64,000 nt of DNA. It comes from Kolteria novifilia. GTDB taxonomy: Bacteria > Planctomycetota > Planctomycetia > Kolteriales > Kolteriaceae. The DNA is taken from assembly GCA_007748055.1 (NCBI GenBank), contig CP036279.1, forward strand, positions 1,798,001 through 1,862,000, written 5' to 3'. Both the position numbers and the translations under genes were made by a program. Below, piece after piece: positions 44,526 through 54,300 of this stretch (its first letter is position 1; every line of letters begins with the position of its first letter). Under the pieces are notes generated by a model. That model worked only from the letters and a program-made list of their open reading frames with translations. It had not been told where the DNA came from and did no database searches.

Positions 44526-47297
44526 TCACGACACTTGGGCCCGTCGGTGCAAGACCAACCCCATGGGCGTCGATCGGCTCGCCACGAGTTCAGGGGCGCC
44601 CTCGCCCACGACTTGGCCTCCATGACGTCCCCCCCCTGGGCCGAGTTCGATTAAGTAGTCGGCACTCGCGGCGAGCCGGAGCCCGTTGTCGATCGCGATG
44701 ATCGAATGGCCGGCGTCCAGAAGTGAATCGAAGCACTGCAAGAGGGTCGAGACGTCGGCCGGGTGAAGCCCAAGGGCGGGTTCATCAAAGAGGAAGAGGC
44801 GGTGCTTGCCGGCGCTGAGACTCAGATGGGACGCCAGCTTGATTCGCTGCCATTCCCCACCCGAGAGCGTCGTCGCCGATTGGCCGAGGGTTAGGTAGTC
44901 GAGACCGACCTGCCGCAAGAGAGAGAGTCGTTCCTGGATCTTCGGCTGCTCGCGAAAGAAGCCAAACGCATCGCTCGCGGTGAGTTCGAGCACTTCCGCG
45001 ATGTTTCTTCCTCGATATTTCACGTTCAACACGTGCTGTTGGAACCGAGTTCCTCCGCACTCGGGGCACGGAAGGTGGACGTCGGGAAGGAACTGCATGT
45101 CGACCGTCAGTGTGCCGGTCCCTTCGCAGCGTTCGCAGCGGCCTCCGGCGACATTGAAGCTGAAATCACTCGCCCCCATGCCTTGAGTCCGCGCATCGAG
45201 AGTCTGGGCGAAGAGCTTGCGAATCTCGTCGAAGATCTTCATCAGCGTCGCCGGGTTGCTCCGCGAGGTCCGTCCGACCGGCCGGGCATCGGAGACGATC
45301 ACTTCGTCGATCCGTTCCGCGCCATGAAGCCGGCGAAACATCGCTCCCTCTCGGGGAGACCCTTCCAACTTCTCCAAGAGGGCGGGGGCGAGCGTGTCGA
45401 TCACGAGCGAACTCTTCCCGGAACCGCTTGGGCCGATGACGACGCACAGACCTCCCAACGGAAAGGCGACCGAGAGGTCGCGGAGGTGGTGAGTCCGGCA
45501 CCCCTCCAGACGCACCTGGCCTCTTGGCGGTCGGGGAGACGCGTTGAGGTCCACCGGCTGGAGCCAGTAGTCCGACGTCGGCCCTCCTTCGGAGTCCCCG
45601 AGCTCATGTGGAGATCCCTGGTAGAGAATCCGGCCACCCCGCTTCGCCGCCCCCGGACCCAAGTCGACAAGGTGATCGGCCGACTCGATCACCTGTTGGT
45701 CGTGCTCGACGACAAGCAGCGTGTTTCCCTGATCTCTCAACTCTTTAAGGCACGCCACCAGCGCTTCGGTATGCGTCGGGTCGAGGCCCGCCGACGGCTC
45801 GTCGAGGACGCACAGGAGCCGAGACATCCCCGATGCCAGGACCGACGATAGCGCCACGCGTCGCGCTTCTCCCGTCGATAGGGTTTCGCAATCCCTGGCG
45901 AGCGGAAGATAGTCGAGTCCAACCCGGCAGAAGTAGTCGAGCCGACGCAGGATCTGGCCGACGAGCGACGAGGCTGCCTGGGGCGGTTGGTAGGCTTTCG
46001 AAAGGTGCTCGTTCAGCTCACCGAGTTCGCGGGTCAAGACATCACCGATGCTCCATCCCTCGAGGCGATACGCGAGCACTTCCGGCCGGAAACAATGCCC
46101 TCGACAACGTCGGCAGGGCTTGGGGGCGAGGAGTTGGTCGGCAAGTTTGGACTTGGGGCGACGACCACGACGTTCATCGAGCTCATTCGCGGCGGCAACG
46201 ACTCCCGCAAACCCCCGATCGGCAACGCCCTCGACGAGGAGGCGCCGCTGGGAGTCATCGAACTCGCCAAGGGGCAAGTCGATCGGAAGCCCACTCTCTT
46301 TCGCGGTGATGAGGAACTTACTCCACGCCTCGGGATCGTCGATCGAGCAGAACGGAGCCACACCGCGTTGCCGGAGTGTGCGCGTCGGATCGGGGATGAC
46401 GCGGTCAATGTCGATAGCCATCTCGTGACCGCCGCCACCACAGGCATCGCAGTGCGACTCGTCATTGTCGAGAGAAAAGAGCGACGGCATCGGCGGCGGA
46501 AAGTCGATCGCGCAGTCAGGGCATCGCAGGCGTTCGCTTCGCTCGCTCCACTTGCCGTCGACATCGATCGCGACCGTTCCGTCGCTTTCGTGCATCGCGG
46601 ACTCGAGCGACTCGATGGTTCGCAGGAGACGGTTGTTCTCGTTGAGGTCTCTGGCCCGCAGACGGTCGATCAGGATACGCGCCGGCGTTTCAGGGGCGGG
46701 TTCCGTGATCGTGGCTTGGTCGAGTCGCTCGATGGTATCGCCGATCGCGAGACGGACATAGCCCGCTTCGCGGAGAGACTCCGTGGTGTCGAGCCAACTC
46801 TCGTCGTCCGATCGCACGACGGGAAAACCGATCGTGATCCTGGCATCGGGAGCCAATCCCGCGAGCTCCTCGGCGATGCCTTCGGGAGTAGCACGCTCGA
46901 TGTGACGGCCGCACGTCGGGCAGGTGATCGTCGAGGCTCGGGCGAACAACGCCTCGATCAAGCTCGCCAATCCGGCGGCTTCCACGAGTCGACGTTTCCC
47001 CGGCGCGGCCCGTTGGGAAACTCCGATGGCGGGTGGAACGTTGTCGATCGCGTCGACGTTGGGCTTCTCCAGGCGCGGAAGAAACTGCCTGACGAACGCG
47101 GGAAAGGTCTCGATATAGCGGCGTTGGCCCTCGGCATGCAGGACGTCGAAGGCGAGACTCGTCTTGCCCGATCCGCTCACCCCGGTAATCGCGATAAGTT
47201 GGCCGAGCGGAAGGTCGAGATCGAACCCGCGCAGGTTGTGGGAACGGACGCCGTGCAAACGGATCGACGCATCATGGGTGACGGACTCGTTGTTCAT
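44526..47297 (-). CDS. UvrA paralog with degenerate second ATP site
   Basis: 923 residues with the complete UvrA order: Walker A1 GVSGSGKTSL (39-48), the Zn pair CPTCGRHI, CPDCAIDFPPPMPSLFS, signature 1 LSTGEARRV (473-481), DEPSAGLDP, H loop VVEHD, Walker A2 GPSGSGKSSL (622-631), zinc motif CERCEGTGT...CPECGGTRF, signature 2 LSGGEWQR (811-818) and DEPALGLHP. It differs from true UvrA: the RSTVGT segment is gone, signature 1 has Thr for Gly, and the second H loop reads IDNG, losing the His (Asn871). A role in DNA damage recognition or an accessory UvrA function is inferred from homology. It starts 50 bp after a membrane-protein gene on the same strand. Confidence 0.88.
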   Translation of the reverse strand: MNNESVTHDASIRLHGVRSHNLRGFDLDLPLGQLIAITGVSGSGKTSLAFDVLHAEGQRRYIETFPAFVRQFLPRLEKPNVDAIDNVPPAIGVSQRAAPGKRRLVEAAGLASLIEALFARASTITCPTCGRHIERATPEGIAEELAGLAPDARITIGFPVVRSDDESWLDTTESLREAGYVRLAIGDTIERLDQATITEPAPETPARILIDRLRARDLNENNRLLRTIESLESAMHESDGTVAIDVDGKWSERSERLRCPDCAIDFPPPMPSLFSLDNDESHCDACGGGGHEMAIDIDRVIPDPTRTLRQRGVAPFCSIDDPEAWSKFLITAKESGLPIDLPLGEFDDSQRRLLVEGVADRGFAGVVAAANELDERRGRRPKSKLADQLLAPKPCRRCRGHCFRPEVLAYRLEGWSIGDVLTRELGELNEHLSKAYQPPQAASSLVGQILRRLDYFCRVGLDYLPLARDCETLSTGEARRVALSSVLASGMSRLLCVLDEPSAGLDPTHTEALVACLKELRDQGNTLLVVEHDQQVIESADHLVDLGPGAAKRGGRILYQGSPHELGDSEGGPTSDYWLQPVDLNASPRPPRGQVRLEGCRTHHLRDLSVAFPLGGLCVVIGPSGSGKSSLVIDTLAPALLEKLEGSPREGAMFRRLHGAERIDEVIVSDARPVGRTSRSNPATLMKIFDEIRKLFAQTLDARTQGMGASDFSFNVAGGRCERCEGTGTLTVDMQFLPDVHLPCPECGGTRFQQHVLNVKYRGRNIAEVLELTASDAFGFFREQPKIQERLSLLRQVGLDYLTLGQSATTLSGGEWQRIKLASHLSLSAGKHRLFLFDEPALGLHPADVSTLLQCFDSLLDAGHSIIAIDNGLRLAASADYLIELGPGGGRHGGQVVGEGAPELVASRSTPMGLVLHRRAQVS

Positions 47298-47347
47298 GGG
47301 GGAACATTGTACGAGTCGTGCCCGTGCGATTCGTGAGGGGCAAGCGA

Positions 47348-48175
47348 TCAGCGACCCACGACGACAGCGACCGCCGAACCGACGGGGACGAGCACGACGA
47401 CCCAGTCGTAGAGCTGCCGCGACCACCCCGAGAGGAGGGAACCGGGGGGCAGCTTCTCCAACCATAGCAGGAGCGGCGCCGTTCCGAGGATTACGAAACA
47501 CCACACCGGCAGCTCGGAATAGTCGTTGGCGAAGCCGCTGAACGCAAGAACCGGAAGAGCGACGGCGATCGCGGGCATCGCTCCGGCGGGGAGCGCTGAT
47601 CGACTCTTCCAGGAGACGGCGGCCAAGCCAGCGAGACCGAAGGCCACGGCGGCGCCGACTTGAGCGAGCTTGTTGAAGCCCGCTTCGGCGATCACGATCG
47701 AGGCGAGAAAGAGGGTGGCCGAGAGAAGCAGCGGGAAGCCGACACCGGGACGCTCGCGGGCGAACCGGTGCAGGGAGGTTCCCAAGGCCAAGACGGCCAG
47801 CGCGATCAGTGACGCGCAGAGGAACCGCCAGTCGTGGAGGGCTCCGTAGCCGGGGACGGAAAGCCAGCCCGCGAGGCAGGCGATCACAAGTCGCGAGATC
47901 CAGACGACTGCGCTCGGTAGTCCGAGGCCGAGGGCGCCACCTTCAAGAACCAAGGCGGCGCCCATGAGAACGAAAATGTATTCCCAGCCATCTTCAGGAA
48001 GAAACGAGACCCAGGACTTGAGTCCGAATGCGAGGTAGGTGGCGACCAGCCCCGCCAAGAGCGCGAGCGTTCCCCGCAGGGAACCGGGCCAAGAGCTTGG
48101 CAAGAACAAGGCGACCACGGCGGAAAAGAGAAACGGGACCACGATCCCAAGAAACAAGACTTCCACTTCGAACAT
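47348..48175 (-). CDS. Multi-pass membrane protein, unknown
   Basis: 275 residues with about eight hydrophobic helices from the very N terminus (EVLFLGIVVPFLFSAVVALFL; LALLAGLVATYLAFGL; IFVLMGAALVLEGGALGLGL; LIALAVLALGTSL; LLLSATLFLASIVIAE; the last ending VLVPVGSAVAVVVG). There is no charged motif typical of transporters and I recognise no family. It is 50 bp upstream of the UvrA paralog on the same strand, probably one transcript, but no functional link is evident. Confidence 0.75.
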   Translation of the reverse strand: MFEVEVLFLGIVVPFLFSAVVALFLPSSWPGSLRGTLALLAGLVATYLAFGLKSWVSFLPEDGWEYIFVLMGAALVLEGGALGLGLPSAVVWISRLVIACLAGWLSVPGYGALHDWRFLCASLIALAVLALGTSLHRFARERPGVGFPLLLSATLFLASIVIAEAGFNKLAQVGAAVAFGLAGLAAVSWKSRSALPAGAMPAIAVALPVLAFSGFANDYSELPVWCFVILGTAPLLLWLEKLPPGSLLSGWSRQLYDWVVVLVPVGSAVAVVVGR

Positions 48176-48270
48176 CGGAGCGTTCCGCCATCATCGCGGC
48201 CTTGCGGGAAGGTCGCGTGACTTTGTTTAGAAGTTGAGGAAGTGTCATGCCGTGTTGGCTCGACACTTTC

Positions 48271-48389
48271 GGGAGCCACCGGCTACTTGTCAGCCAGTGT
48301 TGACGAGGGTGCCACTGGCTGCTGGTCAGCCAGTGCCAAAAGGTGTTAGGGGGCACCAACACCAACTTCACGTTGGAACCGAGCACTAG
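48271..48389. repeat. GCCACTGGCTG palindromic element ending at yceI stop
   Basis: Two hairpins (GCCACCGGCTACTTGTCAGCCAGTG at 48275-48299 and CACTGGCTGCTGGTCAGCCAGTG around 48312-48334) are followed by TTGGAACCGAGCACTAGTGC, whose AGCACTAGTGCT palindrome contains the TAG stop of the YceI gene (48386-48388, reverse strand). Same family as 38913 and 41472. Confidence 0.75.
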
Positions 48390-48937
48390 TGCTTGGCGCG
48401 AACGTTGATGGACATCGGCACCGCTTCGTGGATCTTGCCTTGCCCATAGTCGATGCCGTGTTTGCTGCGATTGATGGTGAACTGGCTCTGAAGGGCGAAT
48501 TGCCCTTCGGTGTCGGTGACCATCGCCGGTAGTTGGACCTCTTGGGTCTTGCCGAGCATCGTCAACTTTCCGTTGATCGTATGCGTCGCCTTTCCTTCAC
48601 CCCCCTTGGTGATGCTCGTCGAGGTGAACGTCGCCTTGGGGTGCTTGCCGACATGGAAGAAGTCGGGGCTCTTCAAGTGCGACGTCAGCTTGTCGTTGTC
48701 CGAATAGATCGACGAGGTGTCGATATCGACGTGCAGCAACTTGGGCTCGTTGCCGGCCATGACGACGTGGCCATCGAACTTTCCGAATCCCCCAACGTGC
48801 TTGCCGTCATCCTTGGTGCCGGTCCACTCGATTTTCGAGCCATCGTTCGAGAAGGGGATCTTCTCCTCCGCCATCGCCGAGACCGAACAAGTCGCCACTC
48901 CAATAGCGATCGCCATCACTCGCGCCAGACCACGCAT
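48386..48937 (-). CDS. YceI-family secreted protein
   Basis: 183 residues. A signal peptide (RVMAIAIGVATCSVSAMAEE) is followed by the lipocalin-like YceI domain: DGSKIEWTGTKDDGKHVGGF, LLHVDIDTSSIYSDNDKLTSHLKS, FFHVGKHPKATFTSTSI, INGKLTMLGKTQEVQLPA and QFTINRSKHGIDYG. The family binds polyisoprenoids or amphiphiles in the periplasm. AAAGGA precedes the ATG at 48937. The stop codon lies in a repeat palindrome. Confidence 0.92.
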   Translation of the reverse strand: MRGLARVMAIAIGVATCSVSAMAEEKIPFSNDGSKIEWTGTKDDGKHVGGFGKFDGHVVMAGNEPKLLHVDIDTSSIYSDNDKLTSHLKSPDFFHVGKHPKATFTSTSITKGGEGKATHTINGKLTMLGKTQEVQLPAMVTDTEGQFALQSQFTINRSKHGIDYGQGKIHEAVPMSINVRAKH

Positions 48938-49282
48938 GATCGAGTCCTTTCCGTGAGAGACTTCGAGGTGCGGCATCGCGACGACCGAGGGCCACCCACT
49001 CTTGGGAGCGGCCGACATACATCGGGATGCCTTGGTTCGATCTTCGCCCGGCCACACACCGAGACCGCTGTGCCGAACCACCAACAGTTTATGCGCAAGG
49101 GCAAGCGGGGGAACCCTCCATGTCGTCGAGCCCCCTTTCTCCCTCGCGCGGAACGCCACGCAAGACGCTTCCGGCATCTGCCAGTTCCTGGAAAGTGATG
49201 GGAAAGGGGCTTCGCAGGGACGACGAGAAATGCCGGCGAAAGGGCATCGTCGCCACCGATCGGTCAGAAGATGAAGAAGTCT
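48938..49282. other. 345-bp gap, nothing recognised
   Basis: Upstream of yceI and downstream of recD on the same strand. I see no gene, RNA or repeat. It should hold the yceI promoter. Confidence 0.35.
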
Positions 49283-51325
49283 TCACGATGCGGCGGCGTC
49301 ATTGGAAAGCCGCTCGGCGATGCCGGTTGAGCGGACGATTCGCCGTGCGATTCCCTGGTGAAAGACCTCGCGGCCGCCGATGACCGTCGCCGAGGTGCGG
49401 CTCCGGGTGATTCCCGTGTAAAGCATCTCTCGGCTAAGGAGCGGAAGATCGGTAAGTGGGAGAACAATGCCGACATGGTCGAACTCCGATCCCTGACTCT
49501 TGTGGATCGTGACCGCGAACGCGAGATCAATCCGGTCGGCAAAGGCGTCGATCGGGTAGATCGCCACTTCCGCCAACTTGTCGAACGCCACCATCAAGCG
49601 CGTCGCCCCATGCTCGCGGGTACGGATGACGACCCCGACATCCCCGTTGAAGACGCCGTGCTCGTAGTCGTTCTCGAGCATCATGATCGGTTCGCCGGGA
49701 TGAAAAGTAACCCGGCGCGTGCGCTGCTCCGGCGGCGACCAGCGCTGGTGGAAGAACTCGTTGATCGTCGCCGTTCCCGTCGGAAAGACCCTCGTTAGGC
49801 ACAGAAGTCGAAAGGTGCCCAGGTGCGTGAAGAGCTGACGCAGTGTCGCCGAGTCCTCGGGCGTGAGGCTTCCCTCGGCGAGAGGAAACGCCTCGTCCCG
49901 GCCCTTGGTCAGTTGGGGATCGAGATGAAAACGCTCGTGCCACCGTTCGAGAAAGGTGTTCAGCGTCGATTGCTCATCGCCCGAGGGCGTCTCGAGAAAG
50001 TTGAACCCCGCGAGTCGCCATTCGCCATCGCGTGGTCCCGCAACGTGAGGAGGAATCGGCGACGACTCGTCGAGCACGGTAAACGGGTAGGCGAACTCGC
50101 CGCGATTGATCTGCTGGGCGGCGCCGAGAATCTCGCGCCCGGCCGGATCCTCCCGCTTCATCCGGTGACTCTCGCGAAGCCTGACCACGTGCTTCGCGAT
50201 GGAACCGCTCGCGGAGGTCAAGTCACGCAGCGCCGCCCCCGCCGCGACCGAGGGAAGCTGGTCGGCGTCGCCGAGCAGGAGGAGGCAAGCGTTGCGTCGG
50301 ATGGCTTTCGCCAGTCGCTCCATCATCGCCAAGTCGACCATCGAGGCCTCGTCGACGATGATCACCGACTCGCGCAACTGGTTCTGTTCGTGGTGCAGGT
50401 AGCGTCCGGTGCGCGGGGAATACCCGAGCAGACGGTGAAGCGTACTGGCGCCGGTCATGCCGAGCAGCTTGACGTCGGCGTCGGACGCCGAGGCCCCTTG
50501 GACCTTCACGAGTCCCTTGATGCCACCCAGGATGGAGCTTTCGAGACGGTTGGCGGCCTTCCCCGTCGGCGCGGCCAGGGCGACCTCCGTCGGCTCGATT
50601 CCAAGTCGGGAAAGGACGCGCAGGATCGAAAGGACGATGGTCGTCTTTCCCGTTCCGGGTCCGCCGCTGATGATCGCCAGAGGACCACGGGCGGCGACGG
50701 CGACCGCCTTGGTTTGCTCGGCGGTGAGCGTCATCGGCGTCTCGCCGGCGACGATCGGCGCTCGCTCGAGTTCCCCGATCGCTTGGTCGATCCGGTCGGA
50801 CTCTTGGGGGCTTCCGGTCTCCAGCCAGCGGTTGAGGATGTTGGTGAACGAGAGCTCCAACGCATGCATGCGCTGGCTGTAGAGATGGCCGTCGAGGAAG
50901 AGGAGGGGCTTGAAGTCACCATCGCGACCGACGACAAGTGGCCACGCTCCTTCATGGACCCGCTTGACGATCGTCCGCGCCACCTCCTCCGCGTCCAACG
51001 GGGCGTCGTCGTTTGGGAGCAGCACTCTTAGCGTCTCGGCGATCGCTCCGGAATCGGCGAGGGGGAGACGCGTCGAACCTTGTTGCTGCGCGATGATCAG
51101 TAGCAAGGCCAGAAGGAAAAGCTCGTTGGCGTGGGGATCCCCGGACTGAAGACGCGCCAGTTCCCACGCCAACGCCATCGCTGGCGGGTCGACGTTCAAC
51201 TCGCTCACGCGTTCGGCGAGCCCGTTCATCAATGACTCGGTCGGTTCGATCGACATTGATTCCAAGCGTTCCTGAAGGAAGCGTCGCGCGGAACCGAATG
51301 GGGAAAGTGCGTGCGGTTCGGTCAC
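49283..51325 (-). CDS. recD: Exodeoxyribonuclease V alpha subunit (RecD-like helicase)
   Basis: 680 residues of SF1B helicase. The N-terminal domain (1-190) is RecD-like. The helicase part starts MTLTAEQTKAVAVAARGPLAIISGGPGTGKTT (Walker A), then APTGKAANRL, VIIVDEASMVDL (Walker B), LLLGDADQLPSV, VRLRESHRM, and the C-terminal FAVTIHKSQGSEFDHVGIVLP with LYTGITRSR. The GTG start overlaps the recB stop by four bases (GTGA). RecD is the 5'-3' motor in RecBCD. No recC is adjacent, so the complex may differ from the E. coli enzyme. Confidence 0.92.
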   Translation of the reverse strand: MTEPHALSPFGSARRFLQERLESMSIEPTESLMNGLAERVSELNVDPPAMALAWELARLQSGDPHANELFLLALLLIIAQQQGSTRLPLADSGAIAETLRVLLPNDDAPLDAEEVARTIVKRVHEGAWPLVVGRDGDFKPLLFLDGHLYSQRMHALELSFTNILNRWLETGSPQESDRIDQAIGELERAPIVAGETPMTLTAEQTKAVAVAARGPLAIISGGPGTGKTTIVLSILRVLSRLGIEPTEVALAAPTGKAANRLESSILGGIKGLVKVQGASASDADVKLLGMTGASTLHRLLGYSPRTGRYLHHEQNQLRESVIIVDEASMVDLAMMERLAKAIRRNACLLLLGDADQLPSVAAGAALRDLTSASGSIAKHVVRLRESHRMKREDPAGREILGAAQQINRGEFAYPFTVLDESSPIPPHVAGPRDGEWRLAGFNFLETPSGDEQSTLNTFLERWHERFHLDPQLTKGRDEAFPLAEGSLTPEDSATLRQLFTHLGTFRLLCLTRVFPTGTATINEFFHQRWSPPEQRTRRVTFHPGEPIMMLENDYEHGVFNGDVGVVIRTREHGATRLMVAFDKLAEVAIYPIDAFADRIDLAFAVTIHKSQGSEFDHVGIVLPLTDLPLLSREMLYTGITRSRTSATVIGGREVFHQGIARRIVRSTGIAERLSNDAAAS

Positions 51326-54300
51326 GAGAGTGTTCCCCCGACTTGTGCCCCCAGTCGCTTAAGCGCGGCTTCGTACGAGCGAATCTCTTCCCAATCGGGG
51401 CGACGAAAGTAGACTCCCTCGCTGCCGCGGCCCTTCGGCTTCACGCCGCGAAGGAAGACATACAGAAGTCCGCCAAATCGTTGGTCGTACTCCTCGGGGG
51501 AGCGGATCTCGAGAAGCATCATCAGGGCCAGGCAGTAGATCATCGCTTGGAGGCGGTAGGAGGCCTCGACCTCGGCGTCAATCGTGGCGGCTTCGTAGTC
51601 GGGAAGGAGATTGCTCTTCCAGTCGACGAAGTAGAGACGTCCGTCGTACTCGAAGAGCAAGTCGACGAACCCGCGAATGTAGCCTTTCTCGATGGAGAGT
51701 TCCTCGGGGCGATCCTTCCAGAACTCGGGATGGTGGTCCTCGGGGAAGGGGTAGACGAACTCCATTTCCCGGCGGGTACGCTTGGCGGCATGGATTCCTG
51801 GAAGCTGACCTTGCTCGCCGAGATCGATGGGGCTCGCCACCGCGGCGTGGACGAGGGCCTCCGCCGTCGGGCGGTGACGTTCGTCGATGCCATAGGACTG
51901 ACAGCACCGGGTTACCAGGCGACGGACCTCGGGCAGATCCCGCCACGCGTCGAGCGAGGTCGTTTTGTCGACCGTCTCGAAAGGGAGGTCCTCGAGGATG
52001 GCGTGGAGGAAGACGCCGGTGTGGGTGCCGCCGGGAAGGTCGTCCTCCCGGCGGACGATGGCCGGGCGCGTCTCCCTGTCGACGAAGTCCGTCTTCTCAC
52101 TTGCCTCTGCATCCTCCAGTTCCCGGCTCAGTCGCGTGTAGGAGGTGACGGTGCGCGGCGCGCGTTCCCGCTTGCGGGCGACGTAACGCTCGGCCTCTTG
52201 GCCGGAGCCGACGGGTGTCGACCCACCGAGGAGAACGGGCCAAGCCGTTCGGGAAGGTTCCGCGTCGCTTGGGAAAGCCGCCGGCTCCGCGTTCGAGGTG
52301 ATCGCCGTCCACCGCATGCCGGGGATCTGGTCGCGAACCTGCGCGAGTCGATCGTAAATCGGCCGGTAGATGCCGCGGTAATAGTGATCCTTCTTCTCGG
52401 GGGGCTCGAAGAACGGAAGGTAAAGTCGCGCCTTGGCACGGGTCATCGCCACGTAGCAGAGCCGTTCGTGTTCCTGCTGACGTTCCGCTTGATGCCGGGC
52501 GGTCGAATCCTCGCTCTTGCTGAAGTCGAGGATGCGTTGGCCCGACTCGTCGTGGTACTGCGCCGCTCCCGTCGCCAGAGATCCGGACAGGCCGCCGTAG
52601 AGAAAGACGACCGCCGCTTCGAGCCCTTTCGAGCGATGCATGGTCATCACCTGCACGGCATCGCGTTCGCTCTCGAGCCGCTGAACCCCGCTCTCCTCGG
52701 TGGCGGGCAACTCCTCCTTCTCGATGAAGCGGGCGAGCGACTCCGCCAAGCCCTCGACGCCGGCCGCCGTTCGACGCGATTCCTCGAAGAGGATCTCGAA
52801 GAGGTGGAGGTAGTTCGTCAATTCGCGTTCGCTGTCGGAACGAACCAACTCCCGGCGAACGATGCCCGAACGATTGAGAATGTCGCTGAAAAGGTCGTCG
52901 AAACGCCGCGACTCGGCAAGGCGATGCCAATCGAGGAGCATTCGCGAGAGTGGAGCGTCGCTGGGCATGTGGAGGCACTGCTGCAAGTCGGCCAGGGGCA
53001 CGTCGAAGAAGGGCGTGTTCCAAGCCTTCCGTGCGGCCGAGCCGTCCGAGGGGTCGGTGATCGCCCTCAGGAGATCGAGGACGTCGCGCGCCTCTCGCGT
53101 CTGGAAGAGTCCGTCCTGCTTGAAGAAGGAGAAGGGGATCGCTCGCTCGCGAAGGTACGCTCCGATTTGCTGGGCGTCGCGATTGGTGGCGGTGAGGACG
53201 AAGATGTCCTTCGGTTCGACGGGCCGTGCTGTCCGTTCGTCGCCGATCCGCAGCGGGGCGGGGTCGCTTCCGAGGAGCCGTTCGATCTCCGCGGCGATGG
53301 CGTGGCCGAACGCGTCCTTGACCTGGGAAGCGGTCACGTCGCTCATGGTCCCTTGGAGATCCCACACGACGACCGGGCTGGCGTCGGCCTGGTTCGCACT
53401 CACGAGGCGGTAGTCCGGTCGGCCACACGCTACCGGCGTCTTGTAGCGTATCTCCCCCGAGAAGAAGCCTTCCGCGAAGAAGGCGTTATGGGTCTCGATC
53501 ATCGCCGCGGTCGAACGGAAACTGCGCGACAGTTCGATCTCTCGTCGCCGATTGGTCTCGTGGGCGACCTCTTCGCGAGCCTGTAGGTAAGTCCAGACAT
53601 CGGCTCCGCGAAAGCCGAAGATCGCCTGTTTCGGATCGCCGATGAGATAGATTGGGTTCTCGCCGCCGCTTTCGACGAAGATCCGCTTAAAGATGTCCCA
53701 TTGCATCTCGTCGGTGTCTTGGAACTCGTCGATCAGCGCGAACCGAAAACGCTCGCGCATGCCGTTGACCAGCGACGGTCCGTGGGGGCCCTCGATCGCC
53801 CGGTGGACGAGGCGGATCATGTCGTCGAAGTCGAAGACGCCTTGGGAACGCTTGGCGAGTTCGAACTCCCCTTGAGTCGGCGGCAGAAGGGTCCGCACCA
53901 GGGCCGCGTCCAACGGGACGATCGACCGGACGAACTCGCCCACCCAGTCGGCGGTTGGCGTTCCCGAGACTTGTCCGAGTTTGACGAACGAGGAGCGAGT
54001 CTTCTTGTTGTCGAGCAGTCTGTCCAAGTTCGCGAGTATCTCTGGAGCCGACGCCCCGTCTACGAGCAACTCGGCGACCTTCCGCAACCGGGTGATGGCC
54101 GCGTTGACGGTGGCGCCGTGGATCTTTGCCGCTTTGGCTTGGGACTTGATCTCGGCGACAGCCGCGTCGGTGAGGTCGGGGGCGGTCGAGAGAAGTTGCT
54201 GAAACCGCGAACCGTCGTACGCCGGAAGGATAACGCTCCGCTTGAATTGGCAGTCGTAGAGGAACGTCTCCAAGTCGTCGAAGCTCTTGTGCAAGTCGCG

